Source of the DNA: Streptomyces sp. ASQP_92
GTDB lineage: Bacteria > Actinomycetota > Actinomycetes > Streptomycetales > Streptomycetaceae
Length of the DNA: 64,000 nucleotides
Assembly: GCF_025399895.1 (NCBI RefSeq)
Contig: NZ_JAODUA010000014.1
Span: 62,001 to 126,000, forward strand
Direction: 5' to 3'
Shown here: positions 17,719-26,966 of the stretch, in pieces
Position numbering within the stretch: position 1 is the first letter of the stretch
How the letters are laid out: each line of letters starts with the position of its first letter
Notes under the pieces: generated by a model
What the model saw: the letters and a program-made list of their open reading frames with translations, nothing else
Databases searched by the model: none
Told to the model about the DNA's origin: nothing
Translations under genes and position numbers: made by a program

Positions 17719-18389
17719 CCGAAGCCACCTCTCGCCCACTGCGGGGCCAGGCGCTGGACCGCCTCGAAGATGCCCTCGACGAGGAGTGCGAACACGGCCA
17801 CGAGCACGGCGCCCGCGACGACTTGGGGTGTCGAGGCCAGGTTGAATCCCGCGGTGATGATCCGGCCGAGTCCTCCGCCGCCGGCCAGCGCCGCGAGGGT
17901 GGCGGTGGCGACGAGCTGGACGGCCGCGATGCGCACGCCGGTGAGGATCAGCGGCAGGGCGAGCGGGAGCTCGACGCGGAGCAGCAGCTGGCGTCCGGTC
18001 ATGCCCATGCCGCGGGCGGCGCGCACCACGTCGCGGTCGACCTCGCGCATGCCGACGTACGCGTTGGTCAGCAGGGGCGGCACCGCGAAGAGGATCAGGG
18101 CGATGATGGTCGGCCACTCGCCGTGGGTGCCGAGCGGGGTCAGCAGGAGCAGGACGAGGACGGCGAAGGTGGGCACGGCACGGCCCACGTTGGAGATGTT
18201 GACGGCGAGGGTCCCGCCCTTGCCCAGGTGGCCGAGGACGAGCGCCACGGGCAGCGCGATGAGGCAGCTCAGGACGAGGCACAGTGCGGTGAGCCAGAGG
18301 TGTTCGCCGAGCCGGTGCCAGATGCCGTTCTCGCCGGACCAGTGGGCGGCGGAGGTGAGCCAGGACCAGGCGTCGGAGAGGGTGTTCAC
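17715..18389 (-). CDS. OpuCB/ProW-type ABC permease (224 aa)
   Basis: Inner-membrane permease of the osmoprotectant importer, binding-protein-dependent transport family. About five to six helices are visible (LWLTALCLVLSCLIALPVAL, AVPTFAVLVLLLLTPLG, ALILFAVPPLLTNAYVGM). The EAA coupling loop reads VRAARGMGMTGRQLLLRVEL. The GTG start at 18389 overlaps the upstream permease stop by 4 nt, and its stop overlaps the binding-protein ATG. It forms a heterodimer with the next permease (inference from gene pairing). Confidence 0.88.
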   Translation of the reverse strand: MNTLSDAWSWLTSAAHWSGENGIWHRLGEHLWLTALCLVLSCLIALPVALVLGHLGKGGTLAVNISNVGRAVPTFAVLVLLLLTPLGTHGEWPTIIALILFAVPPLLTNAYVGMREVDRDVVRAARGMGMTGRQLLLRVELPLALPLILTGVRIAAVQLVATATLAALAGGGGLGRIITAGFNLASTPQVVAGAVLVAVFALLVEGIFEAVQRLAPQWARGGFG

Positions 18390-19066
18390 GACGGCACCGC
18401 CCGTGTCCAGGGGGTCAGCAGTCGCTGGACGGCGAGCAGCGCCAGGTCCGCGGCGACGGCGATCACCACGCACAGCACCGACGCGGTGAGCACCTGTGCC
18501 TTGAAGTAGGTGTTCATCCCGGAGTAGATCAGGTTGCCGAGGCCGCCGTAGCCGACGATGGCGCCCACCGTCACCAGGGAGACCGCGGAGACGGTGGCGA
18601 TGCGCAGACCGGCCATCGCGGCGGGCACGGCGAGGGGGAGTTCCACGGCCAGGAGCAGCCGTACCGGCCCGTAGCCCATGCCCCGGGCCGCCTGTCGGGT
18701 GTCCTCCGGGACGGCGCGCAGACCGGCCAGGATGTTCCGTACGAGCAGCGTCAGCGAGTACAGGACGAGTCCGGCGACGACGATCGAGGCGGAGAGGCCG
18801 TACACCGGGAGCAGCAGCGAGAACATGGCGAGCGAGGGGATGGTGTAGAGCACCGTGGTCACCCCGAGGACGGGGCCCGCGGCCCAGCGCCAGCGGCGGG
18901 CCGCGACGGCCAGTGGCACGGCGATGACGAGGCCGAGCAGCACGGACACGGCGGTGAGCTGGAGGTGCTGGAGCACCGCGTCCCACAGGATCTGGCGCCG
19001 ACTCGACAGGTAGGCGCCGCAGATCCAGTCATTGCGCGCGAGGCAGTCGTCGGGGGGCGCGGTCAC
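18386..19066 (-). CDS. OpuCD/ProW-type ABC permease (226 aa)
   Basis: Second permease of the same importer and first gene of its leftward operon. Helices include LTAVSVLLGLVIAVPLAVAA, VLGVTTVLYTIPSLAMFSLL and ATVSAVSLVTVGAIVGYGG; the EAA loop is TRQAARGMGYGPVRLLLAVE. The GTG start at 19066 gives the usual OpuC N-terminus (DDCLARNDWICGAYL). There is no strong SD, and longer in-frame extensions have no family similarity. The operon order permease, permease, binding protein lacks its usual ATPase, which is found inverted at 14474. Confidence 0.87.
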   Translation of the reverse strand: MTAPPDDCLARNDWICGAYLSSRRQILWDAVLQHLQLTAVSVLLGLVIAVPLAVAARRWRWAAGPVLGVTTVLYTIPSLAMFSLLLPVYGLSASIVVAGLVLYSLTLLVRNILAGLRAVPEDTRQAARGMGYGPVRLLLAVELPLAVPAAMAGLRIATVSAVSLVTVGAIVGYGGLGNLIYSGMNTYFKAQVLTASVLCVVIAVAADLALLAVQRLLTPWTRAVPS

Positions 19067-19220
19067 CCGTTCATTGGAGCGTGGGGCCCGGGTGGGCCGC
19101 TCGTCGTGGTGGGCTGTTCGGGGCAGATGTTGAGATACCGGGGCAAAAGGGAGAGGCTGGGAGAGGAATGCGGCCGGGAGCCTCCGGTACGTCAAGCGCA
19201 CCCACCCGGCCGGAGAAGAG

Positions 19221-19520
19221 GTGATTGCGGTGCGCGTACTGCTGAAAGCCCAGCTCGACACCGAGAAGGGCAACGAGATCATCCGCAACGGCACCATGGA
19301 GAAGGGGATGCAGGCCGCCTTGGAGCGTCTGAACCCCGAGGCCGCCTACTTCACCGCCGAAAACGGGTGCCGTACGGCGTTCATCTTCTTCGATCTCGCC
19401 GACTCGTCCGACATCCCGAAGTCCGCGGAGCCGTTCTTCATGGAGATGGGGGCGAAGGTCACCATCGTGCCCGTCATGAACCGCGAGGACCTGGCGAAGG
19501 GGCTGAGCGCCCTCGGCTGA
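19221..19520 (+). CDS. Conserved hypothetical small protein (99 aa)
   Basis: I do not recognise a named function. The pattern VRVLLKAQLDTEKGNEIIRN, ...AAYFTAENGCRTAFIFFDL..., FFMEMGAKVTIVPVMNREDL alternates strands and helices in the manner of a ferredoxin-like or dimeric alpha/beta-barrel fold, so it may be a small homodimeric ligand-binding or monooxygenase-like protein (inference). The GTG at 19221 is preceded by GGAGAAGAG; a GTG three codons on is also possible. It stands alone between two leftward units. Confidence 0.72.
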   Translation: MIAVRVLLKAQLDTEKGNEIIRNGTMEKGMQAALERLNPEAAYFTAENGCRTAFIFFDLADSSDIPKSAEPFFMEMGAKVTIVPVMNREDLAKGLSALG

Positions 19521-19621
19521 GGGTCACGGCAGCACCGGCATGCCCGGGCCGGGGCACCCCAGCGGTGTCCCCGGCCCCGTGTTTTTCCCGCGGGCGGGGC
19601 CCCGGTGCCGGCGTCCGGCCC

Positions 19622-19724
19622 CCTCACAGACCGCGTCGCCCTCACCGACCCGCGTCGCAGCACCCGTCGCGGCACATCAGGCCCCTCACAGACCCCCGTC
19701 GCAGCACCCGTCGCGGCGCATCAG
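19622..19724 (-). repeat. 44-bp tandem repeat that begins in the amidohydrolase 3' end
   Basis: The stretch containing CGTCGCAGCACCCGTCGCGG, preceded by CCTCAC(A/C)GACC, occurs at 19684-19724 and 19640-19682, with a partial CCTCACAGACC at 19622. The first unit includes the final codons of the amidohydrolase. It is the same pattern as the kinase 3'-end repeat at 14291. Confidence 0.75.
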
Positions 19725-22700
19725 GCGGCCCACCTCCAGCCAGTTCTCGGCATCGAACGCCGCATGGCGTTCGTGCGGCTGGAACGCCGACACCAGCTCG
19801 TCGGTCGCGTACGGCACCCCCGCCCTGAGCACCCCCGTCGTACGCACCAGGGAGTCGAAGTCGCTGAACGGGTCCCCGTCGACCAGCGTGAGGTCGGCGA
19901 GCTTGCCCTGCTCGACGGTACCGAGGTGCTGGTCGAGCCCGAACAGCCGGGCGGGGTGGAGGGTCGCGGTGCGCAGCGCCGCGGCCGGGGAGAGGCCGCC
20001 CCGGTGCAGGGCGCGCAGGCCGAGGTGCAGGGAGAGCCCGACGGGAACCAGCGGCTGATCCGTGCCGAGGGCGACGAGGCCGCCCTTGTCGAGGACCCGG
20101 CGGTATACGTCGATCTCCGTGCCCAGGGTGGCCAGTTGGGCGTCGGTGGGCGGCAGCGTCGCCGACTTCCGCACGGCCGCCGCGTCCCAGGGGGGCATGA
20201 CGGCGGTGACCCGGGGGTCGTCGGCGAGTGCCGGGTCCGCGCCGAGCAGGGGCGCCGAGGTGAAGGGCGTCGCGATGAGGGCGAAGTTGATCCCGCGGGC
20301 GGTGTAGATCTCCAGCACGTCCTGATAGGCATGGCCGGTCGCGGAGGTCGCGTGCCCGAACTCGGCTCGCTGTGTGGCCAGTAGATGGGTCGTCAGATCC
20401 TGGCCGACCTCGACGCCCGGGGAAACGAGGTGGCTTCCCGCGCGTACCCCGAGCCGTTCGTGGGCGAACCGCGCGGCCTCCTCCATCAGCCAACTGGGCG
20501 CTCGCACATAGGTCTTGACGAAGTCCCAGTCCAGCGCGGCGCCGCGCTCCAGAGAACGCCCGAGGCCCGCGCGGGTGCGGTGGGCGCGGCCCATGCTGTA
20601 GGCGACCCGGGAGCCGTCGAGCAGCTCTCCCGTGGTCAGCAGGCGGGGCCCGGCGAGCTGTCCGGTGGCCACCGCCTCGCGGATGCGGGCCTGTTCGTAG
20701 GCGAAGCCTCCGAGGGAGACGGCGGTGGTGATGCCGTAGGTGAGCTGGCCCACGGTCTGGCGGCCGCCGTAGGTGCTCTGCCACGGATGGGTGTGGGTGT
20801 CCCAGAGTCCGGGGACGACGGTCCGCTCGGAGGCGTCGACGGTGTGCCGGGCCCCGCGCTTGCGGTGGGGTTCGACCGAGGCGACGCGGCCGGCGCGCAC
20901 CACGATGTCGACGTCGTCGCGCACCGACTCCCCCGTGCCGTCCCAGAGCCGCCCCGCGTGCACCACGGTGTCGGCGGGGGCGGGCCTGCGCTGGTCGAGG
21001 GCCAGCCGTACGGTGCGCGGGGCACCGCCGTCGACGCCGATGAGGCGCAGCCGGGTGCCGGACAGATACAGGAGCGTCCTGGAGTCGCCGGACCACGAGG
21101 GGTGGTCGGCGGGTTCGCGGGTGAGGGTGCGCGGTGGGCCCTGCGGGGTGCCGTCCGGGGCGACGGGGACGAGGCACAGCGCGGATTCCACGATGACGGC
21201 CATCCAGCGCCCGTCGGGCGACCAGACGGGCCCCGAGTCGTAGCGGTCGGCGATGGAGACGTGCGGGGCCACGGCGTGCAGATGGTCGGCCCCGGTGGTG
21301 GTGTCGACGACCCGGATGACGTTGTAGCCCTCGCGGAAGCGCAGGTTGAGCCGGTTGCGGTCGCACAGGGCGACATGGCGGCCGTCCGGTGACCAGCTGG
21401 GCCGGCCGGGCAGTCCTCCCCCGCCGAGCGCCGTCACCAGGACGCGTTCGGTACCGCTCGCCAGGTCGCGTACGACCAGTCGCCCCGACATGTCGATGGC
21501 CGCGAGCCGGGTGCCGTCGGGCGAGAGCGCGGGATGGACCCGGCCGCCCGTCGCCAGCACACTCTCCTTGCCGTCGGCGAGGTCCCTGCGGTAGACGCCG
21601 AGCAGCCCGTCGCGGTCGTCGGCGTACACGAGCGAGCCTCCGTCGCGGGCCCATACGGGGCCCAGCAGATAGCCCGTGGGGGCGGCCCGGCGCAGTCGCT
21701 GCGGCGGGCGGGAGCCCGAAAGGTCGGCGACCCAGAGGGAGTTGAGGGCGGCGAAGGCCACGCGCCGGCCGTCGGGTGACAGCGCGGGCAGATGGATGCC
21801 CCGCACCGGGCGCACCCGTTCCTCGCCGAGGTCGTACGACTTGAGCCGGTAGCGCGGCCGCTCGACGGGCAGCACGCCCGCGAAGTCGATGGCCTCGGGC
21901 TGTGCGGGGGCCTCCGGGCGTACGAGGGTGAACCGGCCGTCGAGGGTGAGGAGCAGCTGCCCGTCGGCCGTCCAGCGCGGCGGCACCGGGGCGATGTCGC
22001 CGGTGACCGGGACGGCCTTGCCGTCGACGACCAGGGTGCAGGAGGCGCTGGGCGCGGTGGTGGTGCGCAGCAGGGCCAGGCGTCGGCCGTCGGGGGCGAG
22101 GCTCGGCGTCATGAGCTGGGCGTTCTCGGTCTCGGTGTACTCGACGGTGACCGCGCCCGCTTGCCGGGCGGGGACGGAGGCGATGGTTCTGGCGTCCACC
22201 GAGAGCCCGAAGGGCGTGGTGAGGGCCTGGGCGCGGACGAACAGGATGCGCTCGCCGTCGGGCGACCAGCTCGGGTCGAAGTCCTCCCAGGGCGCGTCCT
22301 GGAGCGGGCCGTCCTGACCGAGCAGCCCGGTGACGCGCGTCAACGCGCCGGTGCGCAGGTCGAGTACGTGCACGCGGTACGGGCTGCCGGTCACCGGGTC
22401 GCCGCCGCGCTCGGAGGAGAAGGCGATGCGGGTGCTGTCGGGCGACCAGGCCGGGCCGCGGTCGTCCCAGGGGCCGTCGGTGCGCTGCCGCAGCTCGGAC
22501 CCGTCGGGCCGCATGGTCCAGAGGTGGTATCCGCCGCCCCGGTACGCGCAGAACGCGATGAGCGCGCCGTCGGGGGCGTGGACGGGCCGGGTGGGTTCGA
22601 GGTCGGCGGGGGTGAGCGGCTCGGCCTTGCCGCCGGAGCGGGGCAGCGTCCACAGGACGTCCTGGACCTCGGCGATCAGCCGGTCCCCGGCGGGCGAGAG

Positions 22701-22877
22701 GCTGGCGGCGCCGTTGGTGGCGGCCGTGAAGGACAGGGAGAGCCCGGCGCGGGACGCGGCGAGCGCGGGCACGGGCACGGCGCCCACAGCGGTGAGCGCC
22801 CCGGCGGCGCCCGCGGCGGCGAGGAGTTGACGGCGGGAGAGGGAGGAGAGCGGGGTGGCGGTGTTGTCACGGTCCAT
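19686..22877 (-). CDS. Tat-exported TolB-like beta-propeller/amidohydrolase fusion (1063 aa)
   Basis: Large exported protein. The Tat signal LSRRQLLAAAGAAGALTAVG ends near ALAAS. Residues ~50-640 hold repeated WD40-like/TolB propeller motifs of the form SPDGxRxAF (SPDSTRIAFSSERGG, SPDGERILFVRAQAL, SPDGRRVAFAALNSL). The C-terminal ~400 residues are a metal-dependent amidohydrolase, with DTVVHAGRLWDGTGESVRDD, metal-ligand HxH in GLWDTHTHPW (about residues 690-696) and late Asp motif GTDQPLVPVG. Such fusions are annotated as imidazolonepropionase- or PD40-domain amidohydrolases. The substrate is unknown, probably an extracellular peptide or cyclic amide. Monocistronic, with a tandem repeat at its 3' end. 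Confidence 0.88.
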   Translation of the reverse strand: MDRDNTATPLSSLSRRQLLAAAGAAGALTAVGAVPVPALAASRAGLSLSFTAATNGAASLSPAGDRLIAEVQDVLWTLPRSGGKAEPLTPADLEPTRPVHAPDGALIAFCAYRGGGYHLWTMRPDGSELRQRTDGPWDDRGPAWSPDSTRIAFSSERGGDPVTGSPYRVHVLDLRTGALTRVTGLLGQDGPLQDAPWEDFDPSWSPDGERILFVRAQALTTPFGLSVDARTIASVPARQAGAVTVEYTETENAQLMTPSLAPDGRRLALLRTTTAPSASCTLVVDGKAVPVTGDIAPVPPRWTADGQLLLTLDGRFTLVRPEAPAQPEAIDFAGVLPVERPRYRLKSYDLGEERVRPVRGIHLPALSPDGRRVAFAALNSLWVADLSGSRPPQRLRRAAPTGYLLGPVWARDGGSLVYADDRDGLLGVYRRDLADGKESVLATGGRVHPALSPDGTRLAAIDMSGRLVVRDLASGTERVLVTALGGGGLPGRPSWSPDGRHVALCDRNRLNLRFREGYNVIRVVDTTTGADHLHAVAPHVSIADRYDSGPVWSPDGRWMAVIVESALCLVPVAPDGTPQGPPRTLTREPADHPSWSGDSRTLLYLSGTRLRLIGVDGGAPRTVRLALDQRRPAPADTVVHAGRLWDGTGESVRDDVDIVVRAGRVASVEPHRKRGARHTVDASERTVVPGLWDTHTHPWQSTYGGRQTVGQLTYGITTAVSLGGFAYEQARIREAVATGQLAGPRLLTTGELLDGSRVAYSMGRAHRTRAGLGRSLERGAALDWDFVKTYVRAPSWLMEEAARFAHERLGVRAGSHLVSPGVEVGQDLTTHLLATQRAEFGHATSATGHAYQDVLEIYTARGINFALIATPFTSAPLLGADPALADDPRVTAVMPPWDAAAVRKSATLPPTDAQLATLGTEIDVYRRVLDKGGLVALGTDQPLVPVGLSLHLGLRALHRGGLSPAAALRTATLHPARLFGLDQHLGTVEQGKLADLTLVDGDPFSDFDSLVRTTGVLRAGVPYATDELVSAFQPHERHAAFDAENWLEVGRLMRRDGCCDGGL

Positions 22878-22986
22878 GACACGGCACGCTCGCGCACCGC
22901 ACGGCGCAGGGGCAACACCGCCATTCCCGCCAAACGGGTACGACCTCCGGTCAAATCCCTTGAGGAGCCATGGGGTTGGGCTCCGG

Positions 22987-25572
22987 TCAGAGGGTGCGCA
23001 CCTCCAGGACCGTGACCGAGTACGGGGCGAAGGTGGCGGTGAAGGTGGGTGCCACGCCGTTGACGGTGCCCCCGCGCGGGCGCACCGCCAGCGGATCGGT
23101 CAGCGTGTTGGTGGCCTGGGGGCTCGCCCCCGCGAGCACGACCACGGCCGCTGAGGCCTCGGTGCGGGCGACGCCCTGGAGGGTGATGGCGGTACGCCGC
23201 GCCGTGCCGCCCGTGTTGACCACCGCGAGGTGGATGCGGCGGGCGCCCGGGTCGTGGGTGGTGACGACGTTGAGCCCCGGCAGGGCGCGCACCGCGGTCG
23301 GCAGGACGATGGTGCCGCGCCGTGTCAGCAGGAGTTGCTGAGCGTAGTAGCTCGGGGAGTTGTAGCTGCTGAGTGCGTCATAGGCGATGAGGTTGGTGGC
23401 CCAGGTGTTGTCCCGTACGTGGCTGAACAGCGGGGCGTAGGACTCCATCAGGACCTGATCGGAGTTGCGGATGAGGCCCGCGAGCCAGGAGGCGTCACCG
23501 AGCGCGGCGTTGAGGTCGGGCGTGGGGCGGCCCTCCTGCGCGGCCCACTCCCCGACGAACACCTTGGGGCTGGTCCGGTCGCGCTGGTCGTACTTGTGGG
23601 AGCCGGCCTGGAAGGCGGCGGCCGACTGGTAGTAGTGCTCGTCGATCAAGTCGTACGGGCGTGATGCCACCGGGGTCGTGGCGATCAGCTTCAGCGCGGG
23701 GTAGCGGGCCTTGATCGCGTCGTGGAAGGCGGCGTAGCGCTCCTCGTAGGAACCGGACCGGTCGAACCAGTCCTCGTTGCCGATCTCCACGTACTTCAGC
23801 GGATACGGCGCGGGGTGGCCGTCGGCCGCACGGCGGGCGCCCCAGGGCGAGGTGGTGGGCCCGGTGATGTACTCGATCTGGTCGAGGGCGTCCCGCACGA
23901 AGGGTTGCAGCGCGTCGCCGGTCACATGGTCGCCCCCCAGGGAGTATCCGGCGTAGACGCACAGCAGCGGCATGCACCCGAGGTCCTCGGTCATCTGGAG
24001 GTATTCGGGCAGGCCGAGCCCGTCCGTGGACCAGTAGCCCCAGGCCGAGTTGTGGTGCCCGGGGCGCTGTTCGACGGGGCCGATGGTCTTCTTCCAGTCG
24101 AAGCGGTCCGCCACGACGTTGCCTTCGAGGTAGTTGCCGCCGGGGAAGCGCAGGAAGGCCGGGTGCAGCGCGGCGAGCTTCTCCATCAGGTCGACGCGCA
24201 GCCCGTTGACGCGGCCCTTGTAGGTGGGCGGGAAGAGGGAGACCTGGCTCAGCCAGAGGGTGCCGGGCGCGGGCGCGGTGACGGTGAGGCGGGCGTCGGC
24301 GGTGGTGGGGGCGCCGGGGCCGGTGCGCAGGGTGAGTTCGTGTTTGCGCCAGGAACCGGTGAGGGGGCCCGTGGTCGCGGTGGCGTACACCCGGCCGTCG
24401 GTGCCGGTGAGGGACACGGTCAGCCGGCCGGTTTCGTCACCGGACTTGGCGTAGAGGGAGGCCCGGTAGGTGGTGGACGGGCGGACCGGGATGCCCCAGA
24501 AGCCCTCGTTGGCCACCCCGTCGCCGGGCTGCTTGACGGCCACCCGCAGGGACTGGGTGAGGGCCGAGTTGAGAGGCTGGGCCGTGTCGATGGCGAGGGT
24601 GGCGGCGCCGACGGCGCTCCAGTGGAGCGGGGTGGCCGCGGCCATGAAACTGCGGTTGTTGACCAGTTCGGCGTACAGGCCGCCCTCGCCGCTGTGGTTG
24701 ATGTCCTCGAAGAAGATCCCGCCGAGTTCGGTGCTGACCCGCGGTCCGGGGCGGGTGGTGTCGATGGTCAGGAGGGGCTGGGCGGAGTCGATGGGTATGC
24801 CCGCCAGGGCCGCCGCGTCGGTGGCGGTGAGAGCGGTGTCGAAGATCTGGACGTCGTCGATGAGGGCGTGGGCCTGGTCGACGTGGGCGCCGCCGAACAG
24901 GCCGCGGCCGACGGCGGTCGCGCCGGTGGCGCGCCAGCCCCCGGCGTAGGGCACCTCGCCCTCCAGGACGCCGTTGACATAGAGGCGGACGACGCCCGCC
25001 GCCGTGTCGTCGACGCCGAGCAGGTGGTACCAGGCCCCGGCCACGGGCGCCGACGCGGCTCCGGCGACGGCCGCCGAGCCGTTCGCGGAGGTCGCGTCGG
25101 AGGCGAGGCGGGTGAACGCGAACGCGCCTGTGTCGTCCCGGAGTTGGAGGTAGAACCCGCTCACCGCGACCCCGTCGGCGGACACGAAGGTCTGGTATCC
25201 GGCGGTCCCGGTGAGCCGCACCCATGCCGCGACGCTGAAGCTCCTGGTCGTGTCCACCACCGGGCCGGCCGTCGTGGCGCCGCCGCCCGCCGAGACGTCG
25301 AGGGCTGCCGCGCCGGACTTGGCGGCGCCCCACTTCGCTCCCTCGGTGAGCGTGAGGGTGTGCGCGTGCCCCGAGGTGTCGGCGGCGGTCGTCCCGGCGC
25401 CCTCGTCGAAGGACCAGTGGGCGACGGGCGCGGGGAGCGCCGACGCGGCGGCCCGGGTGGGAGAGGCGGCGAAGGAGGGGCCGGCCGCACCGGCCAGGGG
25501 CAGCGCGCCGAGCGCGGCCACGATCGCTCTGCGGCTGGGGCCGGAGCCCGGGTGGGGAAGGGGTCGTGTCAT
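22987..25572 (-). CDS. Secreted GH51 alpha-L-arabinofuranosidase with LamG-like domain (861 aa)
   Basis: Predicted to release L-arabinofuranose from arabinoxylan/arabinan outside the cell. Tat-type signal SRRAIVAALGALPLAGAAG ends near SFAAS. Residues ~45-220 are a LamG/concanavalin-like sugar-binding domain (PVAHWSFDEGAGTTAADTSG). The catalytic part has ELGGIFFEDINHSGEGGLYA, RFPGGNYLEGN, the acid/base E600 in VEIGNEDWFDRSGSYEER, and the nucleophile E675 in VFVGEWAAQEG. The C-terminal beta domain ends ATFAPYSVTVLEVRTL. It is divergent from the sugar-acid dehydratase gene, with palindromic IclR-type sites in between, linking polymer breakdown to the uptake genes that follow. Confidence 0.9.
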   Translation of the reverse strand: MTRPLPHPGSGPSRRAIVAALGALPLAGAAGPSFAASPTRAAASALPAPVAHWSFDEGAGTTAADTSGHAHTLTLTEGAKWGAAKSGAAALDVSAGGGATTAGPVVDTTRSFSVAAWVRLTGTAGYQTFVSADGVAVSGFYLQLRDDTGAFAFTRLASDATSANGSAAVAGAASAPVAGAWYHLLGVDDTAAGVVRLYVNGVLEGEVPYAGGWRATGATAVGRGLFGGAHVDQAHALIDDVQIFDTALTATDAAALAGIPIDSAQPLLTIDTTRPGPRVSTELGGIFFEDINHSGEGGLYAELVNNRSFMAAATPLHWSAVGAATLAIDTAQPLNSALTQSLRVAVKQPGDGVANEGFWGIPVRPSTTYRASLYAKSGDETGRLTVSLTGTDGRVYATATTGPLTGSWRKHELTLRTGPGAPTTADARLTVTAPAPGTLWLSQVSLFPPTYKGRVNGLRVDLMEKLAALHPAFLRFPGGNYLEGNVVADRFDWKKTIGPVEQRPGHHNSAWGYWSTDGLGLPEYLQMTEDLGCMPLLCVYAGYSLGGDHVTGDALQPFVRDALDQIEYITGPTTSPWGARRAADGHPAPYPLKYVEIGNEDWFDRSGSYEERYAAFHDAIKARYPALKLIATTPVASRPYDLIDEHYYQSAAAFQAGSHKYDQRDRTSPKVFVGEWAAQEGRPTPDLNAALGDASWLAGLIRNSDQVLMESYAPLFSHVRDNTWATNLIAYDALSSYNSPSYYAQQLLLTRRGTIVLPTAVRALPGLNVVTTHDPGARRIHLAVVNTGGTARRTAITLQGVARTEASAAVVVLAGASPQATNTLTDPLAVRPRGGTVNGVAPTFTATFAPYSVTVLEVRTL

Positions 25573-25598
25573 GCGGGTGCTCCTCAACTCTCGCTGGG

Positions 25599-25633
25599 GT
25601 TCGAGATTTCGGACAACGTTCAGCATTTCGACG
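25599..25633. promoter_or_regulatory. Candidate IclR operators before arabinofuranosidase gene
   Basis: GTTCGAGATTTCGGAC (25599-25614) and the weaker GTTCAGCATTTCGACG (25618-25633) are two degenerate copies of the palindrome found perfectly at 28109-28126. They lie 27-61 bp upstream of the GH51 start. Confidence 0.5.
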
Positions 25634-25747
25634 ACGGGAGCATTCCCCCTCGCCCACCTCGGCGTCAACACCCACGGATCACCCGGAAACCGTTCCTGCG
25701 CGACCCATTGACACCTCCGGCCGCACGTCATTACCGTCACGCCAGAA

Positions 25748-25779
25748 TTTCGAACGCATGACGAAATATCGAACGTCAT
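25748..25779. promoter_or_regulatory. Candidate IclR operator before sugar-acid dehydratase
   Basis: The segment ATTTCGAACGCATGACG, followed by AAATATCGAACGTCA, contains two overlapping half-sites matching GTTCGAnATnTCGAAC. It lies directly upstream of the TTG start at 25806; if the ATG at 25758 were used the operator would be coding, which argues for the TTG start. Confidence 0.5.
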
Positions 25780-25805
25780 GGACAGCAGCCCCGGGAGCAA
25801 CTGCC

Positions 25806-26966
25806 TTGCGAATCACGGGAATCACCACCCACGTCGTCGGGACCCCCTGGCGAAACCTCAGTTACGTCCAGGTTCACACCGACGAGGGCCTCACCGGCGT
25901 CGGCGAGACCCGGATGCTCGGCCGCACCGACGCGCTGATGGGCTATCTCCGCGAGGCGGAGGGCAACCACATCGCCGGATCCGACCCGTTCGCGATCGAG
26001 GACCTCGTGCGGCGGATGAAGTACGGCGACTACGGCCGGGCCGGCGAGATCGTGATGTCGGGCATCGCGGTGGTGGAGATGGCCTGTTGGGACATCAAGG
26101 GCAAGGCCCTCGGCGTCCCGGTGTGGCAGCTGCTCGGCGGCCGGGTGACCGACCGCGTCAAGGCGTACGCCAACGGCTGGTACACCACCGAGCGCACCCC
26201 GGAGGCCTACCACAAGGCGGCCCGCGCGGTCGTCGAGCGCGGCTACCGGGCGCTGAAGATCGACCCGTTCGGCACCGGCCACTTCGAGCTCGACCGGCAA
26301 CAGTCCCTGTACGCCGTCTCGTTGATCGAGGCGGTGCGGGACGCGATCGGCCCGGACACCGAGCTGATGCTGGAGATGCACGGCCGCTTCTCGCCGGCCA
26401 CCGCCGTCCGCCTTGCCCACGAGCTCGCCCCGTTCGACCCGGCGTGGCTGGAGGAGCCGGTACCGCCGGAGAACCTCAAGGCCCTCTCGAAGGTCGCGTC
26501 CAAGGTCGACATCCCGGTCGCGACCGGTGAACGCATCCACGACCGGATCGAGTTCCGCGAACTGTTCGAGTCGGGGGCCGTCGACATCATCCAGCCGGAC
26601 GTGGGCCACATCGGCGGCATCCTGGAGACCAGGAAGCTCGCCGCGACCGCCGAGACCCACTACACCCTGATCGCTCCGCACAACGTGGGCGGCTCGGTGC
26701 TCACCGCCGCCTCCCTCCAAGTGGCGGGCTGCACACCGAACTTCAAGATCTTGGAGCACTTCAACGACTTCGCGGACGCCGACATCAAGAAGGTCGTCAA
26801 GGGCGCCCCGCAGGTGGTGGACGGCTACTTCGAGCTCTCGGACGCACCCGGCCTCGGCGTCGAGCTCGACGTGGACGCAGCGGCCGAATTCCCGCAGCAG
26901 CAGGCCCGGTTCGACCTGTGGGCGGAAGGCTGGGAGAAGCGCGACCCCTCCAGGACCCGGGGATGA
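25806..26966 (+). CDS. Enolase-superfamily (mandelate racemase-like) sugar-acid dehydratase (386 aa)
   Basis: Predicted Mg-dependent dehydratase of an aldonic acid, galactonate-dehydratase-like. The N-terminal capping domain opens RITGITTHVVGTPWRNLSYV. Barrel ligands are E190 (with candidate acid His192) in ELMLEMHGRFSP, E216/E217 in WLEEPVPPENL and E242 in ATGERIHDR, with catalytic-region His292 in APHNVGGSV. The TTG start is chosen for the GGGAG eight bases upstream and the family N-terminus; an ATG at 25758 would add 16 residues read from operator DNA. The downstream dehydrogenase overlaps by 4 nt. With the lactonase and mutarotase at 33106-35201 it suggests oxidative pentose or galactose catabolism (inference). 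Confidence 0.87.
   Translation: MRITGITTHVVGTPWRNLSYVQVHTDEGLTGVGETRMLGRTDALMGYLREAEGNHIAGSDPFAIEDLVRRMKYGDYGRAGEIVMSGIAVVEMACWDIKGKALGVPVWQLLGGRVTDRVKAYANGWYTTERTPEAYHKAARAVVERGYRALKIDPFGTGHFELDRQQSLYAVSLIEAVRDAIGPDTELMLEMHGRFSPATAVRLAHELAPFDPAWLEEPVPPENLKALSKVASKVDIPVATGERIHDRIEFRELFESGAVDIIQPDVGHIGGILETRKLAATAETHYTLIAPHNVGGSVLTAASLQVAGCTPNFKILEHFNDFADADIKKVVKGAPQVVDGYFELSDAPGLGVELDVDAAAEFPQQQARFDLWAEGWEKRDPSRTRG

Noticed and set aside
25566..25805. Earlier starts for the sugar-acid dehydratase (for example ATG 25758)
   Set aside because: They would translate the operator region; TTG 25806 has a good Shine-Dalgarno site and the family N-terminus.
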